This document shows positions 1 through 3,935 of a DNA stretch of 8,485 nt, one piece after another (positions within the stretch are counted from its first letter, which is position 1; each line of letters begins with the position of its first letter). Source of the DNA: Bacteroidales bacterium UBA3764 (GTDB taxonomy: Bacteria; Bacteroidota; Bacteroidia; Bacteroidales; UBA932); NCBI GenBank assembly GCA_002371115.1, contig DFFY01000100.1:1218-9702 (forward strand), given 5' to 3'. The notes below the pieces were generated by a model. That model was not told the DNA's origin. It saw nothing but the letters and a program-made list of their open reading frames with translations, and made no database searches. The translations under genes and the position numbers were made by a program.

Positions 1-138
1 GGCTTCATCATCCAGGAAATGGGCCGCGAAATCAACACCACCGGTTCCAAGGCCAACCATGCCGGCATCCAGCAGCTCGTCGTCCGCATGAAGGACGAGC
101 TGGAAAAAATCCGCGAGCAAAGCATGAATATCCTGTAG
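1..138 (+). CDS. yicC: YicC/YloC-family endoribonuclease, C-terminal end (5' end outside window)
   Basis: Frame 1 is open from the first base and ends at TAG 136-138, giving 45 residues. The peptide carries the conserved C-terminal signature of the YicC family: FIIQEMGREINTTGSKANHA, then an IQQLVVRMKDELEKIREQ helix and a terminal NIL. In this family (DUF1732 region) the QEMxREINTxGSKAN block is the most conserved part. E. coli YicC is an endoribonuclease linked to small-RNA turnover; that role is family knowledge, not visible here. In many Bacteroidota yicC is followed by gmk and nadD. Here it is followed by a repeat field and a convergent transposase gene, so the usual neighbour has been displaced or lies elsewhere. 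Only the end of the gene is present, so nothing can be said about its start or regulation. Confidence 0.9.
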   Translation, partial: GFIIQEMGREINTTGSKANHAGIQQLVVRMKDELEKIREQSMNIL

Positions 139-155
139 GCTCCTCCAAGCATAGC

Positions 156-215
156 CCCTGTCATTCGCCCCTGTCATTCCGAGGCTTACCTCCCTGTCCA
201 TACCGAGACTTACCT
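156..215 (+). repeat. Truncated REP-like heads in tandem
   Basis: Three copies of the CCCTGTCAT head of the REP-like unit start at 156, 169 and 192. The first stops after CCCTGTCATTCG. The second and third keep CCGAG but then switch to GCTTACCT or ACTTACCT instead of the normal core. Another tail-like scrap, ATTCCGAGGCTTAG, sits at 256-269 between the two intact units. They look like decayed or partly rebuilt copies of the units at 216 and 272. Confidence 0.7.
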
Positions 216-252
216 CCCTGTCATACCGAGCGTAGCGAGTGTATCTCCTGCC
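216..252 (+). repeat. REP-like unit, copy A
   Basis: This is a 37-bp unit that begins CCCTGTCATACC, has the core CGAGCGTAGCGAG and ends TGTATCTCCTGCC. It is identical to copy B (272-308), and copies C, D and E on the right side are the same unit on the other strand with one or two changes near the tail. ATAC and GTAT flank the core and can pair; the core has CGAG as a direct repeat. The unit resembles a GTCATNCCGAGCGNAGCGAG element I recall as common in bacterial intergenic DNA, here close to a RAYT-type transposase gene. Confidence 0.85.
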
Positions 253-271
253 ATGATTCCGAGGCTTAGTT

Positions 272-308
272 CCCTGTCATACCGAGCGTAGCGAGTGTAT
301 CTCCTGCC
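272..308 (+). repeat. REP-like unit, copy B
   Basis: This copy is identical over 37 bp to copy A (216-252). It is fused directly to CCAATGGCGCAGGTC (307-323-region), making a roughly 52-bp composite module. The composite recurs on the opposite strand at the outer end of the right arm (to 2650) and again at 2996-3047. Confidence 0.85.
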
Positions 309-335
309 CCAATGGCGCAGGTCGGTGCACCCAAT

Positions 336-370
336 GGCGCAGGTCCGATTTTACCCTACTGACCTGCGCC
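336..370. repeat. Perfect 10-bp stem hairpin, GGCGCAGGTC/GACCTGCGCC
   Basis: GGCGCAGGTC at 336-345 is exactly complementary to GACCTGCGCC at 361-370, with a 15-base spacer. The same hairpin is present at 2530-2564 in the right arm with the spacer sequence conserved in reverse complement. This is the clearest palindrome of the second repeat family at this locus. Confidence 0.8.
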
Positions 371-396
371 GCAAATCTGCCTCTCACACCCTTCTG

Positions 397-435
397 ATGG
401 CGCAAGTCCCACCCCTAAAAACGGACCTGCACCAT
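397..435. repeat. 13-bp stem hairpin, ATGGCGCAAGTCC/GGACCTGCACCAT
   Basis: Arm 397-409 pairs with arm 423-435 across 13 positions, with two differences that would be G-T wobbles on one strand. The 13-base loop is 410-422. The counterpart in the right arm is 2465-2503, where one arm has diverged by one base but the pairing is kept. Confidence 0.75.
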
Positions 436-563
436 TCACCCCACCCACCTGCACCACTCACCCTACAGGCCTGCACCACTCACCCTACAGGCCTGCACCA
501 TTTACCCTACGGACCTGATCCATTCATCCCACCCACCTGCGCCACTCACCCTACTGTCCTGCC
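432..563 (+). repeat. 22-bp tandem repeat, six units
   Basis: Six consecutive 22-bp units start at 432, 454, 476, 498, 520 and 542. Each begins CCAYTCACCCTAC or a close variant and ends CCTGCA, CCTGAT, CCTGCG or CCTGCC. The units at 454 and 476 are identical, which suggests recent duplication. The period is not a multiple of three, which argues against a coding role. The right arm has only two clear units (2425-2468, opposite strand), so the array length differs between the arms. Confidence 0.85.
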
Positions 564-590
564 AGGCGCCATCACCAGGCACAGAACAGC

Positions 591-618
591 GCCGCCGCAC
601 ACAACCAAGTGCGGCGGC
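591..618. terminator. Perfect GC-rich hairpin, possible bidirectional terminator
   Basis: GCCGCCGCAC at 591-600 pairs perfectly with GTGCGGCGGC at 609-618 around an 8-base loop. It lies between the converging yicC (+) and transposase (-) genes, where a shared terminator would be expected. Neither side has a clear T-run, so termination is a guess. It could instead be another palindrome of the repeat field. It lies just outside the inverted-repeat arm and has no counterpart on the right. Confidence 0.45.
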
Positions 619-731
619 TACTATCTCACGGAACCGCCCCCTCACAGAACACGGCTCGGGGGGGTCTGGCGAGCGCCTTCCTTCCGGAAACAGGCCTCGA
701 GCACGGTCCCCTACTCCCCAAGTGCCGGTTA

Positions 732-770
732 TTGTCATACCGAGGGCGAAGCCCGAGTGCGTCTCCTGCC
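732..770 (+). repeat. Variant REP-like unit next to the transposase stop codon
   Basis: The ends match the other units (TGTCATACCGAG at the start, CTCCTGCC at the end), but the core is replaced by GGGCGAAGCCC. That gives a true 4-bp stem GGGC/GCCC with a GAA loop at 744-754. The unit ends 3 bp beyond the transposase stop codon (774-776), on the opposite strand to the gene. Confidence 0.75.
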
Positions 771-773
771 TGT

Positions 774-1712
774 CTAATCACGCGGACGGATGTAGTTCTC
801 CAAGAGGACGCGGCGAACGTCCTCCTTGCGGAGCTGTAAACACCTGGCCAGCTGGGCCACGGAGGTGTAATAGCTTCGGAATAAGTAGGTTATCAGCTTG
901 GCTTTCTCGGCAGGAGTCAGCGCCGTGACCTCCTTCTTGAACCATCGACCGGCCACATCGGCCACACAGACCATGAACTTGGCGTCGTTCTGCCAGACGC
1001 GGCTGTTCAGAACCAGTTTCTGATGCATTTCGGCGGGATTCACCTCGCCGATGAGCCGCAAATAGTAGGTTTGGTCACCCAGGAAGGCACTTTCCACATA
1101 GGCGCAGTCGCAGGCGGAGCTGGGGACAATCCGGTCCCGCTCGTCCAGCACCCAGGCCACCTGGCTCAGGTCCTTGTGCGTGCGGAACAGCATTTCTTTT
1201 TCCCGGCGGCTTAATCCGCTCACAGCCCGCCAGCCGGCCACCATCTCCGCCCGGGCAAACATTCCCCGATAGGACGACCACGGGTAGTCCTCAATCCTGT
1301 AGCCGGTATCGGCCGCATTCCGCGGAATATAGGCCAGGGCGTTTCGAACATATCGGTCCGAATCCAGATACTGCACGCTAATCCGCGTCCTGGCCATGAC
1401 ATTCCGCTCGCCGTACTTCTTGGAGATGTACTGAGAGTGGCGCTTCTTCACATATTCGCCCACCGCTGCGGCTCCCTCCCAGTTGACCGCCAGTACGGCA
1501 CAATGCCCGTGCGTGGACATGGCTATCTCGCTAATCACCAGCGCATTGGCATCCAATGCGCCCAAGTAGAAGCTCTTCTCCAGATGGTCGTAATCTTCAT
1601 CGTCCCTGCATAACAAAATGGACTCCATTCCCTCCAGACTGATGTGAAACGGATATACTTTGGCGATGGTGCCATCCGGCAAAAGCCGCTCTACAACGCG
1701 TTGAAAGGCCAT
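774..1712 (-). CDS. REP-associated tyrosine transposase-like protein (Y1/IS200-like fold), divergent
   Basis: The product is 312 residues, with ATG at 1710-1712 and stop TAG at 774-776. Residues 15-150 follow the Y1 transposase / RAYT pattern. There is an early FHISLEGMES strand in place of the usual HVTxRG, DDEDYDHLEKSF (37-48), a MSTHGHCAVL segment (65-74) at the HUH position, a KKRHSQYISKKYGERN helix (89-104) matching the usual RRYxxYFNRRYGRxG, AYIPRN (127-132) matching YIHxNP with Y128 as candidate nucleophile, and YPWSSY (143-148), the hallmark of this family. Residues 266-308 look like an added helix-turn-helix (SVAQLARCLQLRKEDVRRVL). Family members nick and join single-stranded REP-type hairpins; that activity is inferred here. 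H-G-H instead of a hydrophobic middle residue, and Asn-Ala in place of Asn-Pro, are unusual. Repeat clusters in inverted orientation lie on both sides. Confidence 0.8.
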   Translation of the reverse strand: MAFQRVVERLLPDGTIAKVYPFHISLEGMESILLCRDDEDYDHLEKSFYLGALDANALVISEIAMSTHGHCAVLAVNWEGAAAVGEYVKKRHSQYISKKYGERNVMARTRISVQYLDSDRYVRNALAYIPRNAADTGYRIEDYPWSSYRGMFARAEMVAGWRAVSGLSRREKEMLFRTHKDLSQVAWVLDERDRIVPSSACDCAYVESAFLGDQTYYLRLIGEVNPAEMHQKLVLNSRVWQNDAKFMVCVADVAGRWFKKEVTALTPAEKAKLITYLFRSYYTSVAQLARCLQLRKEDVRRVLLENYIRPRD

Positions 1713-1806
1713 AATAACTGATTTTTTGCGAGGCTGCGGATACCCGGTACCGGACTGGGCCTGCCACTGGGCGGGAAACTTCCTCCGCCCGGAAAATAGT
1801 TCTTTC
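1713..1806 (-). other. Spacer between HRDC and transposase genes with two palindromes
   Basis: The 94-bp gap contains the perfect 10-bp palindrome CCGGTACCGG at 1744-1753 and a stem GGGCGG/CCGCCC (1769-1774 and 1785-1790). The stem sits 17 bp past the HRDC stop codon and could be a weak terminator or processing site, but no T-run follows it on the minus strand. I see no clear promoter for the transposase gene, so it may be read through from the HRDC gene. Confidence 0.4.
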
Positions 1807-2151
1807 TCATAACGTAGTGATTTCCAAGATGTCTTTACCGTATTTGTTGAACATGATTTCGCCGAAGCCGGGGACCATCACGAGTTCCTCTTTGGTGGCA
1901 GGCTTCAGGTCCGCGATGGCATACAGCACCTTCTGGTGCAGGATGAAGTAAGCGGGAACGTTCAGTTCGCGCGCCTTGGCCCGACGCCAGAGGACCAAGT
2001 CCTCTGCTACGTCCGGATGCGGTCCGCGGTAAGGCTCGGCCTTCTGCCGGACAGAAATTTGAATGGCCACTTCATCCTCCAACGAGGCGTAGTCGCTGAA
2101 GAATTGGGCCTTTCCATCGTCGCCGATGGTGATGTGCAACAAGGTGTTCAT
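1807..2151 (-). CDS. Small HRDC-domain protein
   Basis: The product is 114 residues from ATG 2149-2151 (MNTLLHITIG...). A TTG two codons further upstream (2155-2157) is possible but less likely. Residues ~47-112 match the HRDC fold found at the end of RecQ helicases and RNase D. The segment LVLWRRAKARELNVPAYFIL matches the usual LRxWRxxxAxxxxVPxxxI pattern, followed by ADLKPATKEELVMVPGFG (the P-x-x-x-x-E-L-x-x-I-x-G-hG turn) and NKYGKDILEI. HRDC domains bind DNA or RNA and often tune helicase or nuclease targeting. Here there is no catalytic domain, only a ~45-residue N-terminal extension with FFSDYASLEDEV. The gene is on the same strand as the transposase, 94 bp upstream of it, and both lie between the inverted-repeat arms. 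A link between them is inferred only from position. Confidence 0.85.
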   Translation of the reverse strand: MNTLLHITIGDDGKAQFFSDYASLEDEVAIQISVRQKAEPYRGPHPDVAEDLVLWRRAKARELNVPAYFILHQKVLYAIADLKPATKEELVMVPGFGEIMFNKYGKDILEITTL

Positions 2152-2198
2152 ACGCAAACAATTTTAAGGTTATGTGATGTTGAGCACCCCGAAAATGG

Positions 2199-2241
2199 GG
2201 TTTGCAGCACCTCCGAAGAAGCCGGAATGCTGTTGCAAACC
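2199..2241 (-). promoter_or_regulatory. Bulged hairpin in the probable HRDC leader
   Basis: GGTTTGCA at 2199-2206 pairs with TGCAAACC at 2234-2241, and the stem continues after a 3-base bulge with GCA/TGC. A smaller stem, CCCC 2187-2190 with GGGG 2197-2200, shares two bases with it, so the two cannot both form fully. They lie 48-90 bases before the HRDC start codon. This would fit an attenuator-like leader, but that is inference; no known riboswitch is recognised. Confidence 0.4.
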
Positions 2242-2270
2242 TAAAAACTGCGCTTCGGAAAAACAAGGTT

Positions 2271-2320
2271 CGGTTGAAAAGAAGTGTTGTTTCACATGTT
2301 TTTTTGTGCTGTTTCAACCG
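2271..2320. promoter_or_regulatory. 9-bp stem hairpin CGGTTGAAA/TTTCAACCG
   Basis: CGGTTGAAA at 2271-2279 is exactly complementary to TTTCAACCG at 2312-2320. The 32-base interior is A/T-rich and includes a short GTG/CAC stem and a run of seven T at 2299-2305. It lies about 120 bases upstream of the HRDC start. It may be part of the transcribed leader or a control site; it is not part of the flanking inverted repeat. Confidence 0.45.
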
Positions 2321-2424
2321 ATTATACAGAAAAAAATATTTTTCTTACGATTATTCGGGCCGATTTTACCCTCCTGCCAGAAGGAGTTCTGTGTGCGGTG
2401 TTGGCGCCTGGCAGGGCTGTGCGG

Positions 2425-2468
2425 CGCAGGTCGGTAGGGTGAGTGGCGCAGGTGGGTGGGATGAATGG
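2425..2468 (-). repeat. 22-bp repeat, two units (short version of the left array)
   Basis: Two adjacent 22-bp units, 2447-2468 and 2425-2446, read CCATTCATCCCACC... and CCACTCACCCTACC... on the minus strand. The first is identical over 22 bp to the left-arm unit at 520-541. The left arm has six units at the corresponding place. Confidence 0.8.
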
Positions 2469-2503
2469 AGCAGGTCCGTTTTTAGGGGTGGGACTTGCGC
2501 CAT
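2465..2503. repeat. 13-bp hairpin, counterpart of 397-435
   Basis: ATGGAGCAGGTCC at 2465-2477 faces GGACTTGCGCCAT at 2491-2503 across a 13-base loop, with most positions pairing. It mirrors the left-arm hairpin at 397-435. Confidence 0.7.
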
Positions 2504-2529
2504 CAGAAGGGTGTGAGAGGCAGATTTGC

Positions 2530-2564
2530 GGCGCAGGTCAGTAGGGTAAAATCGGACCTGCGCC
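2530..2564. repeat. Perfect 10-bp hairpin, counterpart of 336-370
   Basis: GGCGCAGGTC at 2530-2539 and GACCTGCGCC at 2555-2564 form a perfect stem around a 15-base spacer. It mirrors 336-370, and the spacer is conserved in reverse complement. Confidence 0.8.
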
Positions 2565-2613
2565 ATTAGATACACGGACCTGCGCCATTGGGTGCACCGA
2601 CTTGCGCCATTGG

Positions 2614-2650
2614 GGAAGGAGATACACTCGCTACGCTCGGTATGACAGGG
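2614..2650 (-). repeat. REP-like unit, copy C
   Basis: This is the reverse complement of copies A and B, with the core CTCGCTACGCTCG and the CAGGG end at 2646-2650. One base differs near the tail (GGAAGGAG instead of GGCAGGAG). It forms the outer end of the right inverted-repeat arm. Confidence 0.85.
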
Positions 2651-2695
2651 AACTATGCCAGTAGGAAAGCAACGCTGTTCTGTAGTATGGTTAGG

Positions 2696-2725
2696 TAGCA
2701 AGTCTGTGAGATTGCTAACTTGCTA
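2696..2725. repeat. 8-bp hairpin TAGCAAGT/ACTTGCTA
   Basis: TAGCAAGT at 2696-2703 pairs perfectly with ACTTGCTA at 2718-2725 around a 14-base loop. An outer CTGTT (2675-2679) and AACAG (2729-2733) could also pair. It is the first of three hairpins in the AT-richer segment 2660-2935. Confidence 0.5.
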
Positions 2726-2746
2726 TAAAACAGTGAATTATGCAAT

Positions 2747-2775
2747 AATCCTCGTTCGGATTTTGAACGAGGATT
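2747..2775. terminator. Perfect 11-bp hairpin, terminator-like
   Basis: AATCCTCGTTC at 2747-2757 is exactly complementary to GAACGAGGATT at 2765-2775, with a 7-base loop. It could end transcripts coming leftward from the metallophosphatase cluster. The T content after the stem is modest on both strands, so the terminator call is tentative. Confidence 0.55.
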
Positions 2776-2868
2776 GTATAGGAAATCTGTCAGTTAGCTG
2801 TCACGGGGGGTATACTCGTCCTGCAAGTGGCTGGTCAGTAAGTGGCTAAAAGCCAGGTGATTACGGAA

Positions 2869-2897
2869 AATCCTCGGCGCAAATGGAGCCGAGGATT
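2869..2897 (-). terminator. Perfect 10-bp hairpin, terminator-like
   Basis: AATCCTCGGC at 2869-2878 pairs with GCCGAGGATT at 2888-2897 around a 9-base loop. On the minus strand the stem is followed by TTCC after GGATT, giving a short T-run. It lies 169 bp past the stop codon of the metallophosphatase gene, the last gene of the minus-strand cluster. It shares the AATCCTCG/CGAGGATT arms with the hairpin at 2747-2775, so the two may be members of one repeated family. Confidence 0.55.
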
Positions 2898-2938
2898 ATA
2901 AGGATTTTGTTGAGTATCAATTGGTTAGCGGCCAGCAT

Positions 2939-2975
2939 GGCGGGAGATACACTCGCTACGCTCGGTATGACAGGG
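2939..2975 (-). repeat. REP-like unit, copy D
   Basis: This unit has the same 37-bp layout as the other copies on the minus strand, with the core CTCGCTACGCTCG at 2952-2964. It differs from copy C at one position near the tail (GGCGGGAG). It is not joined to the CCAATGGCGCA module. Confidence 0.85.
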
Positions 2976-2995
2976 AGGTAAGCCAGTAGAACACG

Positions 2996-3047
2996 GACCT
3001 GCGCCATTGGGGAAGGAGATACACTCGCTACGCTCGGTATGACAGGG
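2996..3047 (-). repeat. Composite module with REP-like unit, copy E (3011-3047)
   Basis: GGACCTGCGCCATTGGGG (2996-3012-region) runs directly into a full REP-like unit at 3011-3047. The whole composite matches the outer end of the right inverted-repeat arm with very few changes. It ends 18 bp from the stop codon of the metallophosphatase gene, so the transcript of that gene would carry it in its 3' tail. Confidence 0.85.
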
Positions 3048-3065
3048 CAAGACCAACAACCGCGG

Positions 3066-3932
3066 CTATTTCCGGAGCGTCACATGGAATTCGCCCATGT
3101 ACACGCCCATCCAGCCGGCCTGGACAATGGGGATACGTTTCCCGTCCAGGTTGGCCACATAGTCGGGCTCCTCCAGGAAAGTATGCGAGTGCCCGCCCAC
3201 TATCATGTCGATTCCCCGCGTGGCCGCAGCCAGCTGGGAATCAATCAGGTCACCGGGATTGTGCTCGGTGTAACCGATATGCGTCAGGGCTATCACCAGG
3301 TCGCACTGGGGGCGCAGCTCATCCACATACTTCTGGACCGCGGGCACCGTGTCGTAAGCAGGAATGCGGTTGGCGATATCCCCCGCCACCATGTCCTTGA
3401 GGCCGCAGAGCACACCCACCACGCCAATCTTGAGCCCCGCCTTCTCCACAATCACATACGGCCGGATATACTTCCCGGCCTCGAACGGCGAGAAGTCGTA
3501 GTTGCACACCACCACAGGCATGTTCAGGCCGGAAAGCATCTTGCCCAGGCCCTCGATGCCGTTGTCGAACTCATGGTTGCCCAAAGTCACCACATCGTAG
3601 CCCATCGCATTCAGGTCCTCCACCTCCACAATGCCGCCCAGTTCCGAGAAATAGGAGGTTCCCTGGCAGAAATCCCCTGCATGCAGCAAAAGCACATTCG
3701 AGGCGCCATCGGCCTTACGGACCGAGTCCACATACGCCGCCCGCTCCAGGGAGCCGCCCATGCCGGAATAGTCTCCCGAGCGCTCCGGCTCAAAATGCGA
3801 ATGCGTATCGTTCACGTGCACAATCGTCAGACGATGCACCTCCCTGGTCCCCTTCACATACCCGACATAGATACAAAATCCCAGCGCCAGCACACCGGCC
3901 GCTACCAGAACCCATTTATACACCTTATTCAT
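3066..3932 (-). CDS. Metallophosphatase, 5'-nucleotidase N-terminal (catalytic) domain protein
   Basis: The product is 288 residues. An N-terminal hydrophobic segment (~6-26) is a signal anchor or uncleaved signal peptide, so the enzyme domain should lie outside the inner membrane. All metallophosphoesterase motifs are visible: NDTHSH (41-46; D42, H44), GDF (86-88), GNHEFD (118-123), ALTHIG (215-220; H218) and GGHSH (246-250). These form a two-metal site as in UshA/5'-nucleotidases, which hydrolyse nucleoside phosphates or related sugar-nucleotides. The usual C-terminal 5'-nucleotidase domain is absent because it is encoded by the gene just upstream. Only 3 bp separate them. GGAGG (complement of 3941-3945) lies 8 bases before this ATG inside the end of the upstream gene, which supports coupled translation. 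The exact substrate cannot be told. Confidence 0.9.
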   Translation of the reverse strand: MNKVYKWVLVAAGVLALGFCIYVGYVKGTREVHRLTIVHVNDTHSHFEPERSGDYSGMGGSLERAAYVDSVRKADGASNVLLLHAGDFCQGTSYFSELGGIVEVEDLNAMGYDVVTLGNHEFDNGIEGLGKMLSGLNMPVVVCNYDFSPFEAGKYIRPYVIVEKAGLKIGVVGVLCGLKDMVAGDIANRIPAYDTVPAVQKYVDELRPQCDLVIALTHIGYTEHNPGDLIDSQLAAATRGIDMIVGGHSHTFLEEPDYVANLDGKRIPIVQAGWMGVYMGEFHVTLRK

Positions 3933-3935
3933 TGC

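Larger units (their letters stand above)
263..587 (+). repeat. Left arm of a long imperfect inverted repeat
   Basis: Reading rightward, this arm starts GGCTTAGTTCCCTGTCAT and ends CACAGAAC. The complement of 2386-2659 starts GGCATAGTTCCCTGTCAT and ends CACAGAAC, with the same modules in the same order: REP-like unit, CCAATGGCGCA, the GGTGCACCCAATGGCGCAGG block, the hairpin at 336-370, the CGCAAATCTGCCTCTCACAC spacer, the hairpin at 397-435, 22-bp tandem units, then TGCCAGGCGCCA. About 120 bp in the middle (roughly 327-430) is nearly identical. The left arm is 325 bp against 274 bp on the right, because it carries more 22-bp units while the right arm has an extra unit near 2567-2588. Confidence 0.85.
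139..773. other. Repeat-rich intergenic region between yicC and the transposase gene
   Basis: No credible gene lies here. A 160-codon plus-strand reading frame starting at 295 runs through the 22-bp tandem repeats. Those repeats are not a multiple of three, and the peptide is a Pro/His/Thr-rich low-complexity string, so it is rejected. The stretch holds, in order: truncated REP heads (156-215), two intact REP-like units (216-252, 272-308), two long ACCTGCGCC-type hairpins (336-370, 397-435), a 22-bp tandem array (432-563), a 10-bp perfect GC hairpin (591-618), a G/C-run segment around 634-666 and a variant REP-like unit (732-770) that ends 3 bp from the transposase stop codon. Confidence 0.8.
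263..2659. mobile_element. Candidate REP/RAYT locus: inverted-repeat arms enclosing transposase and HRDC genes
   Basis: The unit is bounded by the two inverted-repeat arms (263-587 and 2386-2659) and contains only the RAYT-like transposase gene and the HRDC gene, both on the minus strand. REP-like units outside the two genes point toward them from both sides. The left end falls shortly after yicC and the right end in the non-coding space after the metallophosphatase gene, so no gene is visibly broken. No target-site duplication was found at the outer ends. It may be a resident, domesticated locus and not an active transposon. Confidence 0.55.
2386..2659 (-). repeat. Right arm of a long imperfect inverted repeat
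   Basis: This is the mirror image of 263-587. Reading the minus strand from 2659 gives the REP-like unit, CCAATGGCGCA, GGTGCACCCAATGGCGCAGG, an extra ~22-bp unit (ACACGGACCTGCGCCATTAG, around 2567-2590) not found on the left, the hairpin at 2530-2564, the CGCAAATCTGCCTCTCACAC spacer, the hairpin at 2465-2503, two 22-bp units (2447-2468, 2425-2446), and a degenerate end with TGCCAGGCGCCA and CACAGAAC. The shared central block differs from the left arm at only a few positions. Confidence 0.85.
2152..3065. other. Non-coding region upstream of the HRDC gene and downstream of the metallophosphatase gene
   Basis: No believable gene was found in this 900-bp stretch. Short frames of 64-111 codons exist on both strands but run across hairpins and repeats and give no recognisable peptide. 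From left to right it holds two hairpins in the probable HRDC leader (2199-2241, 2271-2320), an A/T-rich patch (2329-2345), the right inverted-repeat arm (2386-2659), an AT-richer segment with three hairpins (2696-2725, 2747-2775, 2869-2897), and two REP-like units (2939-2975, 3011-3047). Confidence 0.75.

Noticed and set aside
76..80. REC/EER change in the ABC ATPase Q-loop as a possible loss of function
   Set aside because: The GYLPEERGLY form at residues 76-85 of the protein encoded at 6249-7103 is usual for NatA-type ATPases, and all other motifs are intact. (Positions in this entry are residue numbers.)
432..563. Possible CRISPR array
   Set aside because: The units are directly adjacent 22-bp tandem repeats with no unique spacers of CRISPR size, and no cas genes are present.
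295..777. 160-codon plus-strand frame, and a similar-looking 111-codon minus-strand frame at 2366-2701
   Set aside because: They resemble each other only because they translate the two inverted-repeat arms. The 22-bp period breaks the frame from unit to unit, and the peptides are low-complexity.
2159..2166. Bacteroides-type -7 promoter element (TAAAATTG on the minus strand) before the HRDC gene
   Set aside because: It matches TAnnTTTG at five of six fixed positions, but no TTTG-like -33 element is at the right distance and it would leave almost no leader before the ATG.
263..2659. Target-site duplication at the outer ends of the inverted-repeat arms
   Set aside because: The bases outside 263 and 2659 show no convincing matching direct repeat, and Y1-type enzymes are not expected to make one.
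2655..2849. 64-codon plus-strand frame in the AT-richer segment
   Set aside because: It crosses two strong hairpins, has no recognisable motif or ribosome site, and is short enough to occur by chance.
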